64,000 nucleotides of DNA from Arabidopsis thaliana. Taxonomy: Eukaryota; Streptophyta; Magnoliopsida; Brassicales; Brassicaceae. Shown piece after piece: positions 1-12,137 of this stretch. Below the pieces are notes generated by a model. The model was not told where the DNA came from, did not search any database, and worked only from the letters and a program-made list of their open reading frames with translations. Location: positions 16,803,001 to 16,867,000 of the forward strand of contig NC_003075.7 of the NCBI RefSeq assembly GCF_000001735.4, written 5' to 3'. The translations under genes were made by a program, and so were the position numbers. Position 1 is the first letter of the stretch. Every line of letters starts with the position of its first letter.

Positions 1-1628
<1,628 letters not shown>

Positions 1629-2552
1629 AGGTTGTTTTCCCCGGTGTTTAATATGTTAGTGCGATCGTGACTGCGAAAATGTTCTTATTCATGGAATCAA
1701 CAACCTCAATGCTCACCACCTAGAAGGCGATGAAAGAAGACCAAACCGGATTCATACCTGTGGATGGTTCGAGTTTTGTTTAACGACTGTGTGATTAATC
1801 GTCAAGTAGTTTTGGAGGTTTTTTCTTTACCTCTTTGTTGTTTGTTCATTATGGCCATTGTTGAAGTTAGTGAGCTTTGTTCATCATCTGCCATTGTTAA
1901 ACTTTGTTCACTTGTATTTGAAAAAAACAAAAATGTCTTTGTATGTTGTGTGATTTCTAAGCATTTTTACTTTGAAAATCTATTTCTTCTTTTCTAGACG
2001 ATCACGACCCTTCATCCATATCGGACTACACAACTCGATATTGAATAAATTTATATGAGAATAGTACCAATGGCCTATGATGTGGAAGATGATGAGCTAG
2101 CAAGTCTCAATCATGTAAATGAAAGTGCTTTTTCTAAGTAATCTGTATTTAAACTCAAATAAAACCAAAACTCAAAGCTGTTCCAAGCAAATTATTCATT
2201 GGCCACAATCTGTAATTTGGAACATTATGCACCAAAACCATTTTTAATGTATTTTACATATACAGGTTTTTTGGTACTTCTCCTATACACATGGCATATT
2301 CATATTAACAAAAAATATTTATTTTGGTGTCACTTTTCATATTTTATTAGTGTAAAATAACCTCTTCTTAAGAGTAACGTATGGCAATTTGGTCAGCTTT
2401 GTTATTTAAAAATTATATGTTAATTAGCTAAAATACGATCATTTGTACCCAAATTCTCTTAATTTAAAACTAGTCCGACTTGAAAGTAAAAGTTTAGTTT
2501 AAACTATAATCAGAACAATAAATATCAATACGCCACCGACGATTTGCTGCCA

Positions 2553-2571
2553 CCGACAAATGTTTTGTCGG
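2553..2571. repeat. Short perfect inverted repeat
   Basis: CCGACAAA at 2553-2560 and TTTGTCGG at 2564-2571 are exact reverse complements around a 3-nt spacer. The 9-mer GCCACCGAC also occurs directly repeated at 2532-2540 and 2549-2557. This is a GC-rich island in AT-rich DNA, about 0.9 kb downstream of CPK5. Function is unknown. Confidence 0.7.
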
Positions 2572-2812
2572 CCACACGCGTCTCAGTTTTATGGAACCGA
2601 ACTCTCGTTAATACTTTGCTTTTTTACATACCATTTTTGTTGAAAACCCCACAAAATGGGAAAATAATTCGGTGAAATATTTTAGATTTTTAGTTCTACT
2701 TGTATCATGAAATTAAGAGTTCTTCGACATAGATTGTTGTTATCATCAATTATCATTATGATCATTGTGTATATGAAACTATACAACGAAATTCAGAATC
2801 ATAATTAGATAG

Positions 2813-2869
2813 AAGAATCTCATGTTGTTTTTCACATTAAAACCAAAAAAAAAAAAGAATCTCATGTTG
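2813..2869 (+). mobile_element. Tiny A-tailed insertion with 15-bp direct repeats (candidate micro-retroposon)
   Basis: The 15-mer AAGAATCTCATGTTG occurs at 2813-2827 and again at 2855-2869. Between the copies lie 27 bases reading TTTTTCACATTAAAACC followed by an A-run. Perfect flanking direct repeats plus a 3' A-tail are the hallmarks of LINE-type reverse-transcription insertion. The inserted body is only about 17 nt, far too short for a SINE. Two more loci in this window (39.15 and 42.3 kb) share the layout and the ACC-before-A-run junction. Confidence 0.55.
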
Positions 2870-3138
2870 GCGCGTAAAAGATTAAAACGAAAATAACGGA
2901 TTTTTCTATATAATTTGCATGGTTATTAAAATACAAAAATACAACTGCACAGCCACAAACTCGTAACCACAAATAAAATAAATAAATTGATTAATAATAA
3001 TCTAGGCAAATTAATTATAGCAAAATACAACATCAAGTTTAAAAAAAAAAAGACGAATTATACATTCATTATACTCCATTGCACAAAAGTAAAAAAAGAA
3101 CAGACAAATCACAAAATCTCAACCTTATATGAATCATT

Positions 3139-3582
3139 TTATCGTTGACGCTTGTATTTGCAAGAAAGAGGAAGAGAATCTTCTGAAGAAGGTCCCATGA
3201 AATTACGGATCTGAGATCGGAGTTTGAAGAAAACGTGCATTATACTTCCTCTGTTTTGTGAACCAATCGATTTAGCTTCGTCTTTGTTAAGCTCAAGATC
3301 TCTGATGAATATAGGTTTTCTTGAAAGGATCCATGACCAACCCCATTCCCACCATTCTTTCACAGAGCTTCCTGCTTGTTCTCCCATGGCGGAAACAGAT
3401 TTGGATCTCGGGAATCTAGCTGCGATCGCTGCTGGTTGGTTTGAGAGGTTGAGTGATAGAGAAGAGAGACGACGGCGGATGAGACCAGGCTCATCGTCGG
3501 CGGTGGCTGCTGCATTAGGGCGTTGAGAAACGGGGAGGGAAGTGGGTTTACGAATCTGGAGAGTCTCCATCATTGAGCTCAT
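3139..3582 (-). CDS. Small unknown plant protein (At4g35320-type), intronless
   Basis: This is a single-exon ORF of 147 codons. I chose the ATG at 3582 (MSSMMETLQIRK) because the 30 codons upstream in the same frame are a Ser/His-rich run that looks like 5' UTR; the Met two codons after MSS is an equally possible start. The protein has a Ser/Arg-rich N-terminus (IRRRLSSLSLNLS, FPRSKSVSAMG), a tryptophan-rich stretch (VKEWWEWGWSWILSRKP) and a basic C-terminus. I see no signal peptide, convincing membrane span or named domain. It reads as a basic, phosphorylatable plant-specific protein. I recall a paralogue near At2g17300, consistent with the duplicated block. Function unknown. Confidence 0.72.
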   Translation of the reverse strand: MSSMMETLQIRKPTSLPVSQRPNAAATADDEPGLIRRRLSSLSLNLSNQPAAIAARFPRSKSVSAMGEQAGSSVKEWWEWGWSWILSRKPIFIRDLELNKDEAKSIGSQNRGSIMHVFFKLRSQIRNFMGPSSEDSLPLSCKYKRQR

Positions 3583-4144
3583 AACTTCTTTGTTCTTCTT
3601 TGTGTTGAGAGAGATTGAAGAAGAAGATGAATGTGAATGTGAGAGATTGATTAGTGAACACAGCTCTAACACAGGCTGGGGTTTTATTCCACTTTATTTT
3701 TGTGGGGTCCATTTACTTTTATGCCCCCAGCCAATTACATTCATTTTGTTGTTGCTGTTTGTTTTTGTATTAAATAATTTGTATTGTTATGTTTATTTGT
3801 TGATTTGTATAGTTAGTTGTTTTGTGTATGAATGAATGCACCTATAATATTGGAAATATAACAATTTTATTTTTAGTGAATATAGATAAACATTGTTTTC
3901 AGGTAGGGTTCCATCACAAGTCACAATACAAATTTAATTAAAAAAATTCTTTGTAATTTTATTTTAAAGGTTATTTTCCCAGTACAGAAATCTGTTGAAA
4001 TTGCATTGGCTTTGATTTTTTTATAATAAAAATCAGAAAAATGTAGCAGAATCTGTCCAATGTCCATAGCCAAGCAAATTTATGTTGACAGAAAAAAGAA
4101 CAATCACATACAAAAATCCAAAAAAGAAAAAAGATATCCCAGAC

Positions 4145-4190
4145 GGGCCTAATCAGGTATTAGACTAAGGCCCAATAAATTTCAAGCCCA
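4145..4190. promoter_or_regulatory. Site II-type promoter elements upstream of the sugar transporter
   Basis: GGGCCT (4145-4150), GGCCCA (4169-4174) and AGCCCA (4185-4190) lie about 100-140 bp upstream of the transporter ATG. TGGGCY/GGCCCA motifs bind TCP factors and mark housekeeping promoters in Arabidopsis (established knowledge). The role here is inferred from position. Confidence 0.5.
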
Positions 4191-4285
4191 AAATCGAAAT
4201 TAAGCACTTTATTCTTTCTTTTTTTAATAGCTATCGAGTGTGTATGTTCGGAGAAGAGATCACAGAGATCTGAGAGCTTGAAACA

Positions 4286-7015
4286 ATGGAGTACCGGAAA
4301 ATCAAAGATGAGGTTCGTTACTTCCATTTCACTTTGTCTTTCTGCTGCTTTTAATTTAAGATTTGGACTCTCTTTAATGCTCAATTTTGTTCCGAGCTTC
4401 TTCAGGACGATCATGACGTTGCTTCTGATATCGAGAGTGTGAAAGGAAAATCTCATACCGGTGAGATATTCTTTTCTCAAATTCCACTTCTCGTGTTCTT
4501 TAATGTGCTCATTGGTGCTTTGATTTGACAGTTGCTTCGAGTAACATTGCAATGGCTACTCTGGGTGTTGGATCCAGTGAACGGATCAACTGGAAACGAA
4601 AGTAAGTTTTTTTCCTTTGTTCATTTTTTTTTTGGAAAATTCAAGTTCTTTAAATAGCTTGTGTTGAATTAGGGGTGTAGTAACATGTGCACTGACGATT
4701 CTGACGAGTTCTCAAGCGATACTTATCGTGTGGTCGAAACGAGCTGGGAAGTATGAGTATAGTGTTACAACCGCCAACTTTTTGGTGAGTTTCATAGATG
4801 CATTAAATTGAGTGTACTGTATGTGTTGCAAGCGAGGCCAGTTTTGTGTGGTTTTTAATCTCTGAATCATGATGATATAGTGATTTTGTTTACTCTTTGG
4901 TGGACATCAGGTTGAACTCTGAAATGTGCGTTATCTCTTCTTGCTTTGACAAGGATATGGAAAAATGAAGGTGTTACTGACGACAACAGGTAGCGAATTA
5001 TTTTGTTACTCAATCTGTTGTTATCAGTTTTAGAGAAATTTCCATGAGTTTTATATCTAATTCCTCTTTGAACATGACCGTAGATAGCTCACTGAATTTT
5101 TCGTTACTGATACCCAAATCCTGTCTCTATAACAGGTTAAGCACAACATTTGATGAAGTTAAAGTCTTTCCAATTCCCGCAGCATTGTATCTTTTTAAGA
5201 ATTTGTTACAGGTGGGGTGTCCTGAGTTTGTTATTTTTTTCTGTGGCTTTGGTCGATTTTTCTTAACTTATGTTTTTCATGTTAATATGTCTCTAACTAC
5301 TTGTTGTGTCACCTTTTACGTGGCAGTATTATATTTTTGCATATGTAGACGCCCCAGGCTATCAGATATTGAAGAACTTGAACATCATAAGTACCGGTGT
5401 CTTGTACAGAATTATACTGAAGAGAAAGTAGGTTTTTTTAATCATCCAAATGGATTTAACAGCTTCCAATGAATAGTTGTTCTGGAAATCCATCAGTGAG
5501 CTGTTTCAGTTTCCTTCAATTCTTGCAAGTGTGAACTGCTTTGCTTACTATCTTCTCTAACAGATTGAGCGAGATTCAGTGGGCGGGTTTCATTCTATTG
5601 TGTTGCGGATGCACCACTGCTCAGTTGAATTCAAAGTAAAACTTTACCCTTGATTTTCATATGAATTCTATTAAATTGAGCTTTAACGATTCTTGCATAT
5701 GATGCGTAACACACAAAAGCTCATATCCGGTTCCTGCTCTGTGAACTTTCAGGTCTCTGCTGATTTTTCCAATATATGTCTCATATTTGAAATTGCTTTT
5801 GCAGTTCTGATCGTGTTCTTCAGACATCTCTTCCTGGCTGGACTATGGCAATTGTAAGCTGTTAGCCCCCTTTGCAAGCTAATATCAACTAAGAGTTGTG
5901 AAGCAGCTTTCATGTCCACATCAATTAATATAATCACTCGTTGTTTCTAGGTCATGGCTCTTTTAAGTGGTTTCGCCGGAGTGTACACAGAGGTGGGATA
6001 TTAGGACTGTATACTGTAAATACTCAAAGCTGATTTGGTTTCTTTTCTCTGTGTGTGTGTCAACACTAATACAGTATAATTGGTTCCTTCCATTGATAAA
6101 TTAACTTATGATATATAAAGCTTATAAAGGTTTTGCTTTCCATTTTGGCAGGCCATTATTAAAAAGCGACCTTCAAGGAATATAAATGTACAGAACTTCT
6201 GGCTATATGTCTTTGGGATGGCTTTCAATGCTGTTGCTATAGTGATCCAAGATTTTGATGCCGTTGCAAATAAGTAAATCCAAAAACCATCCTCTTTCAT
6301 ACTTGCTATAAAATGCCAGAACATACTAGTACTACACCTCTATATCCTCGGTGTCCTATAGTTCCATTATATTATACTAACTGCGTATTATGCTGTTATG
6401 ACTCTTCTGTTCTGGTATTGAATGGGATGGTTTTCCATTTTCAGGGGATTCTTCCATGGTTACTCCTTCATCACATTACTCATGATTCTTAACCATGCTC
6501 TCAGGTAAAAGCTGCTTAAGAGGCCAGACTTTTTTCTTAACTCTGATGTAAGTTAGTGAAGCTAACACCAAAACACTCTTTTATTGTTTGTTTTGAAGTG
6601 GCATTGCTGTGTCGATGGTGATGAAATATGCAGACAATATCGTGAAGGTAGTGTATTTGCAAAAAAATGCACATTCATTCCCCTGTCACTTTTTGACACA
6701 GGGTTTAACTTTATCAATCGGTATGTAGGTTTATTCGACATCAGTGGCGATGCTTCTCACCGCAGTTGTCTCTGTATTCCTCTTCAATTTTCATCTTTCC
6801 TTAGCCTTCTTCTTGGGTTCAACGTAAGTTAACCACATTTGCTTTTGCTAATACAATCATCTCAACTTTTGATATCAAAAGTAGCCACCAACATTTATGC
6901 ACATAAGAGCCACTGACTGCGTAAAAGGTGTCTCATAAAATGCATTACTGTGTTTGCACTTTGCAGGGTCGTCTCTGTTTCAGTATATTTACATTCCGCA
7001 GGGAAGCTACGATAG
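4286..7015 (+). CDS. Nucleotide-sugar transporter of the CMP-sialic-acid-transporter-like group (one-base frameshift in exon 5)
   Basis: Fifteen exons: 4286-4312, 4406-4460, 4532-4601, 4673-4784, 4911-4989, 5136-5211, 5327-5427, 5564-5635, 5805-5853, 5951-5992, 6152-6273, 6445-6504, 6599-6647, 6729-6823 and 6967-7015. The product is a multi-spanning Golgi membrane protein of the drug/metabolite transporter superfamily. Recognisable parts are VTCALTILTSSQAILIVWSK (first span), the AALYLFKNLLQYYIFAYVDA region, TGVLYRIILKRKLS, and the C-terminal helices SVAMLLTAVVSVFLF. It should exchange a nucleotide sugar for its nucleotide monophosphate; the plant substrate is uncertain. Exon 5 is one base short: after phase-0 exon 4 it reads GTT GAA CTC TGA, whereas KCALSLLALTRIWKNEG needs the other frame. 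Total exon length is 1058; one extra base gives 353 codons, matching the 352 aa I remember for At4g35335. All other splice phases agree. Confidence 0.85.
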
Positions 7016-7406
7016 TAAAGATCTTCACACTTACATCTACCAAGAAAACACCATTATTCTAGTACAGAGATAAAGCTTTTGAACGATTACGATTTTGTTT
7101 TTCGTGTAGGTATATTCACATTTGTGCTTCTGTATTGATTTTTTTTTCCGTCTCATGAAACCTTCTATTCTCATTTGTACGATACCAAAACTTATCAAGA
7201 ATAGTTACAATTTCAGAAATTTTAAGCCTCTACGTAATTTTTTTTATAAAACACCCCTCCGGATATTTTAATAATCATTAACTGTCTGAACGTGAAGCTG
7301 TATGTTGAAAATTGCACGCTTAGAACAAAAGGCTTAACCAAAAATGATCCAACCGTGAAGACTCGGAGACCGGCGTACTTAGTTTTTAAATTAATCATTG
7401 TCTTTG

Positions 7407-7417
7407 CTTCAAAGCCA
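7407..7417 (+). promoter_or_regulatory. Tracheary-element-regulating element (TERE) of XCP1
   Basis: CTTCAAAGCCA matches the published TERE consensus CTTNAAAGCNA at every fixed position. It lies 122 bp upstream of the XCP1 ATG and 33 bp upstream of the TATA box at 7450. TERE confers expression in differentiating xylem vessel cells under VND/MYB46 control (established knowledge for XCP1 and related protease promoters). Confidence 0.8.
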
Positions 7418-7449
7418 ATCCTATGAGACTTTGTCTTGTCTCCAACTTG

Positions 7450-7457
7450 TATATAAG
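7450..7457 (+). promoter_or_regulatory. TATA box of XCP1
   Basis: TATATAAG lies 79 bp upstream of the ATG at 7529, followed by a CT-rich leader (7466-7512). Distance and context fit a strong, tissue-specific plant promoter. Confidence 0.7.
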
Positions 7458-7528
7458 CTCTATTCCTCTACTCTGTTTCACACCATCTCTTCTTCTTCTT
7501 CCTCTTCTCTCAGTGAACAAATTTGGCT

Positions 7529-8875
7529 ATGGCTTTTTCTGCACCATCACTTTCCAAATTCTCTCTTTTGGTTGCCATTTCAGCATCAGCTCTCCTCTGT
7601 TGTGCTTTTGCCCGTGATTTCTCCATTGTTGGATACACGCCGGAGCATTTGACAAACACTGACAAGCTTCTAGAGCTCTTCGAGTCATGGATGTCAGAAC
7701 ACAGCAAGGCTTACAAAAGCGTGGAGGAGAAGGTGCACAGGTTTGAGGTTTTCAGAGAGAATCTGATGCATATAGACCAGAGGAACAATGAGATCAACAG
7801 TTACTGGCTCGGTTTGAACGAGTTTGCGGATTTGACCCATGAAGAGTTCAAAGGAAGATATCTAGGACTTGCAAAGCCACAATTCTCTAGAAAGAGACAG
7901 CCCTCAGCTAACTTCAGGTACAGAGATATCACGGACTTGCCTAAATCCGTAGACTGGAGAAAGAAAGGCGCTGTGGCTCCTGTCAAGGACCAGGGTCAAT
8001 GTGGTAACATTTCTCTCTTTCCATCTTGGTCCCAGGTATATAGAACAGAACTCAGAGATTCGAATAGCTATCCAACGATCTTATTTTGTTGCTGCAGGTA
8101 GCTGTTGGGCATTTTCAACAGTTGCAGCTGTCGAGGGGATCAACCAGATCACAACAGGGAATCTGAGTTCGCTTTCAGAGCAAGAACTCATAGACTGTGA
8201 CACAACTTTCAACAGTGGCTGCAATGGAGGTCTCATGGACTACGCATTCCAGTACATAATTTCGACCGGTGGTCTCCACAAAGAAGATGATTACCCTTAT
8301 CTCATGGAGGAAGGAATTTGTCAAGAGCAGAAAGTAACAAACACTAGACACAAACATAATCAAAACTTAACACTGGGAAACAGATTTTTTATAAACACTG
8401 ATCAATCATGAACCTTACACAGGAGGATGTGGAACGTGTGACAATCAGCGGCTACGAAGATGTCCCTGAAAATGATGACGAAAGCCTGGTGAAGGCTTTA
8501 GCTCATCAGCCAGTCAGTGTGGCTATTGAGGCTTCAGGAAGAGACTTCCAGTTCTACAAAGGGGTATATAACAGATGATTATGATATCGAAATTGTGTTC
8601 TATGTATCCAATCTTTCATTCTCTCAAAAACCGATTTGGAGATTTTTGTTTGTTTACAGGGAGTGTTTAATGGTAAATGTGGAACAGACCTAGACCACGG
8701 TGTGGCAGCGGTTGGATATGGTTCATCAAAGGGATCTGACTATGTTATTGTCAAGAACTCATGGGGACCAAGATGGGGAGAGAAAGGGTTTATTAGGATG
8801 AAGAGAAACACTGGTAAACCAGAGGGACTCTGTGGAATCAACAAGATGGCCTCATATCCTACCAAGACCAAGTGA
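7529..8875 (+). CDS. XCP1: Xylem cysteine peptidase 1 (papain-like)
   Basis: Four exons: 7529-8003, 8098-8333, 8423-8563 and 8660-8875; 355 aa. The start [10 protein letters not shown] follows the TATA box by 79 bp; an in-frame TTG just upstream is not a start. Residues 1 to about 25 are a signal peptide. An I29 inhibitor prodomain follows ([30 protein letters not shown]). The mature C1A peptidase starts near [12 protein letters not shown]. Catalytic residues are visible: oxyanion Gln155, Cys161 (QCGSCWAF, split by intron 1), His297 ([11 protein letters not shown]) and Asn317 (VKNSWG). XCP1 is a vacuolar protease of xylem vessel elements that digests cell contents during programmed cell death (established knowledge). 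The TERE motif upstream fits this expression. No lesion was seen. Confidence 0.97.
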
Positions 8876-9302
8876 TAGATATACCTTTGTTCCTGCATCC
8901 TACCTTTTTTTCTTTCTTTCAATGCATTTCTATTGCACATTATATTGTATTGATGAATGTGAGATTTTAAAATAACATGGTAAGAGTTCTCTTACCATTT
9001 TTCTGACTGCACATCCTCCAAATGCTCATCCAGCTTCAAGAAACCTAAAAAAACATGACCATAGAGCTACCTCTCTCAATAAGATCATGTTCTCTACAAA
9101 TATGAAACTTTCAAATACCAGATAAGGTCCAATCAGAAAGATTGGTGCTTTTTGTGTGTGTTTGATAAAGAATGTCGAAAGAGTTTTCAATTCTTACATC
9201 TGAATGCAGAGATAGAGATTGGATCTCTAACTTACAAAGCCTAACAGTTTTTAATATAATAAACTGAATGGCTGGTTTAGTAAAAATGTGTGTGAAATAT
9301 AA
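8876..9302. other. Convergent 3' spacer between XCP1 and the DUF89 gene
   Basis: The two genes are tail to tail. The spacer holds both 3' UTRs and I see no other gene. Confidence 0.7.
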
Positions 9303-11656
9303 TTAAATCTGAACTTCATTGTATTTGATGACACAGTCATAAAGCCGTCCTCCGAGAAACTGTGCTACTTCTGGATGCTTCACCTGCATAACAAAAGACC
9401 AGACTTGAGTAATAAGGAAGAATTAAGAAACATGTAACTCTTTTTCTATGTAACGCCATGGAATTATAAGTTTAATACCATTCCGATCTTGAGGGAATCA
9501 CACTTGAACTGAGCATAAAGGTTTGTCTCTATTCCACGGCCCTGTACAGGACAGTCAAGGAGTCAGTTTGTTGATACCTAAGACTAGATAACACATAGTT
9601 CACCAACTTCACGCGATTAAAAGGTCTTACCATGCCTTCTAAGATGACCAAGTCTGCATCGCTTGAGAGGTACGCAACCTCCTGTGATACTCTTGCAAGA
9701 TCAATAACCTGCAACGGGATAGAAAGGATAAGAAATTTTTTACAGGAATTAGTGATAACTTGAAGTTCAATCTTCTTGTGCGAGCTTTTGAATAACATAC
9801 CGGTAAGTCATTCCCTGAATTTGCAATAAGAAGATTTGAGGTATCAACACCCATCAATTGTCCATTTTCATCATTCAGCTGGTAAATTAAGACTCAGTCA
9901 GGGTCGAGTTTCTTTAATCTGTAATGGACGAGAGTACCCAAATGACTCTATTCATCACCTTAGACAAGATCTCTGCAAGCTCGATATAAGTTACATCGTT
10001 GATAGACGGAAGCTCATTAGCAGCCAGTACAACCTTCAAAAGGGAAGGTGCAATGAGGAACAACTTAGAAATATACATAATAAACAACTTCTCACAATCA
10101 AAAAGCCAAACCAGAGAACAAAATGTCCATAGTTGTGCATAAAAAAAAAAAACTGAGGAAGCACCTGCATTCCTAGACGTAGCATTTCTCTAGCAAAGGG
10201 CAAGATACCCAAAATTATGTCTGCACCAGAATTATCGACAAATATCACAGCCTGGCATGAAAAAGAGAGAAATAAAACAAATCAGTGTGTCCTGCGATAA
10301 AACTCCTGAAGTCATGATAAAGCATAGTTAGGACAAAACAGAGAGAAGTTAAAGAAGTGACCTTCTTCCAAGGCTTCTTGAGCCATCTAGCTTGAAAGTT
10401 ATCCAAGTCATCAATGACCCATGGTCGTGAAACCAAGTTCTGACAGCTAGCCAAAAAGGACATGCCGTCTTTTGAGAAAACCTCAGCAAGCTTCAATATG
10501 TGAATAAAGAAACATAAGATCCACTCATTAAGATACTCAACAAAACAGAGAAGAGTATCATGAAAAGAAAGATATGACATATACCTGTGCAGAACCCAGA
10601 TCAAAGATGTTTCCAGCAAATATCCCTCTGACCAGATTCTCTATGCGCTTGCCTTCATCGTTAATAGCATCACTCAAACGGACAACTTCAGGAAATAGTG
10701 ATATTGCCTTTGCATTCTCCTCATCCTAAATGAACTCTTTCGATCAGCAAAGAGTGCAAGAGAATATAATGCTTTTTGAGAAAATCCTTGTCAGGAAAAC
10801 CACACCTTAACTTTCTTAAATATGTCCCTAAATCCCAATTCTCTTAGTATCAGCTCACGAATTCTGCAGAGAAGCTGCAAAAATAAATCCATGAACAACA
10901 AAGCTCTCTACAAGCATTTACTTTACAAGAGGAAACTATACTTACAATGCAATCCGGTGGACCACCATGGCTCTCCGGATCTTTCTTCAGGTCCTCAAGA
11001 ATCTCCGCATACCTTGCGAGAAATCAAACCCAAAATTGATACTTTTGAGCGAATGAGCGCCTCTTTTAAGCAACTATGAACACACATGTGAGAACACAAA
11101 AAAAAAAGAAGATACCTTTTGGCAAACTTTTCAGCTCGAACAGGAGCATCTGGAACGGTTGTATCGCTCTCTGCACGTTCCCTGCAAAAAAAATCAAACA
11201 AAACAACTTTAGAACATTGAAAGTTTGAATTTTTAAATTGGTTGGATCAGAATTTCTATTGTTTCCTATAAACGTCAATAAACAATCAGAGTTTCTTCAT
11301 GATGTCACAAAGCCCAAATTCATGAAAAGTCACAACAATCGTAAAACCAAAATAGAACAGATTGATCGAATTGACGGATAAAATCCAAAATCCGAGTAAT
11401 TTCAAAGGTATATGAGCTTCCTAGATCACAAAAATCAAAGCTTGAACATAAAATGCAAAACAGAATCACGAGAGAGAGATGCAAACTTGAAAGAAGGGAT
11501 GGAATTGGAGAAGAGATCGATCCAGGAGATCTCAGTGGGAGTAGCCTTTCTAGGATTATCAGAAGGGAATCGATAAGGAATGGTGCAAGCCCTGTAGTTC
11601 GATTCTATCGGAGTCGGTAACAGAGGCAACGCTACCATCTCGGAGTCGCTCTCCAT
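9303..11656 (-). CDS. DUF89 metal-dependent phosphatase (pantothenate kinase 2 C-terminal-like)
   Basis: Twelve exons on the minus strand: 11487-11656, 11116-11181, 10946-11012, 10806-10874, 10585-10725, 10362-10490, 10165-10251, 9959-10033, 9801-9878, 9631-9708, 9479-9541 and 9303-9383; 367 aa, every junction in phase. The start is MESDSEMVALPLLPTP. Family signatures are VIFVDNSGADIILGILPFAREML (metal-binding Asp/Asn) and VLAANELPSINDVTYIE. DUF89 proteins are metal-dependent phosphatases. The close Arabidopsis relative At2g17340 and the C-terminus of human PANK4 are reported to hydrolyse 4'-phosphopantetheine or its damaged forms, a metabolite-repair role in coenzyme A synthesis; transfer of that activity to this copy is inference. 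There is no transit peptide, so it is probably cytosolic. It is divergent from the WD40 gene at 12.1 kb. Confidence 0.92.
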
Positions 11657-12137
11657 TCTTCGTTCGTACGTGTGAGATATGAAAATGAAACACTGTAGAA
11701 TAAAAAAGTGATTTTTCTTTAAAACAGAAAAATGGCAAGTTAAGAGGAAACCCTTATTTTAATTGCTTTCAAGCGTTTCTCGTTTATCCTCCTTGCCTCC
11801 TTGTGCCGCGCGTTCCCAAGCAGAGCAAGCTTCTTGGATTCTCCTCTTCGACGAGTCCTACGTTGTTGTGTGGTTTTCGTTTCTGATAGTAAGCTATCAT
11901 AGTATATAGTTCATTTGTATAGTGCATTGTATATACAATAGTCTTGTATAGATGAATTGGAGTCTCTCTTTCTTAAAGTTGAAACCTTTTTGGATCGTAA
12001 GCTCTTTAGTTGCCAAGTTTACAGACCCTAAAAGTCATCTCTAGTTTGCTGATTCATTCATAGTTGCTTCATGGCGTTCTCTGCTTTCCTAACCGAGCTG
12101 CGCTTATTAAGTAAAAATCTCTTTTGATTTTTGCAGA
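11657..12137. promoter_or_regulatory. Divergent promoter region between the DUF89 and PWP1-like genes
   Basis: These 481 bp separate the two ATGs. A probable 5' UTR intron of the WD40 gene runs from about 11889 (donor GTAAGC) to 12136 (acceptor TTTTTGCAG ending one base before the ATG). That leaves roughly 230 bp as the shared promoter. Confidence 0.55.

Larger units (their letters stand above)
1629..3138. other. Spacer between CPK5 and the minus-strand gene at 3.1 kb
   Basis: This holds the CPK5 3' UTR, then AT-rich DNA and the 3' flank of the small minus-strand gene. No ORF in it looks coding. Two structures stand out and are listed separately: a perfect 8-bp inverted repeat at 2553-2571 and a short poly(A) insertion with a 15-bp direct repeat at 2813-2869. 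Confidence 0.7.

Noticed and set aside
3224-3526. 100-codon ORF on the plus strand opposite the small gene at 3.1-3.6 kb
   Set aside because: It is the antisense shadow of the minus-strand frame; composition is that of a reverse-read coding sequence and it has no promoter.
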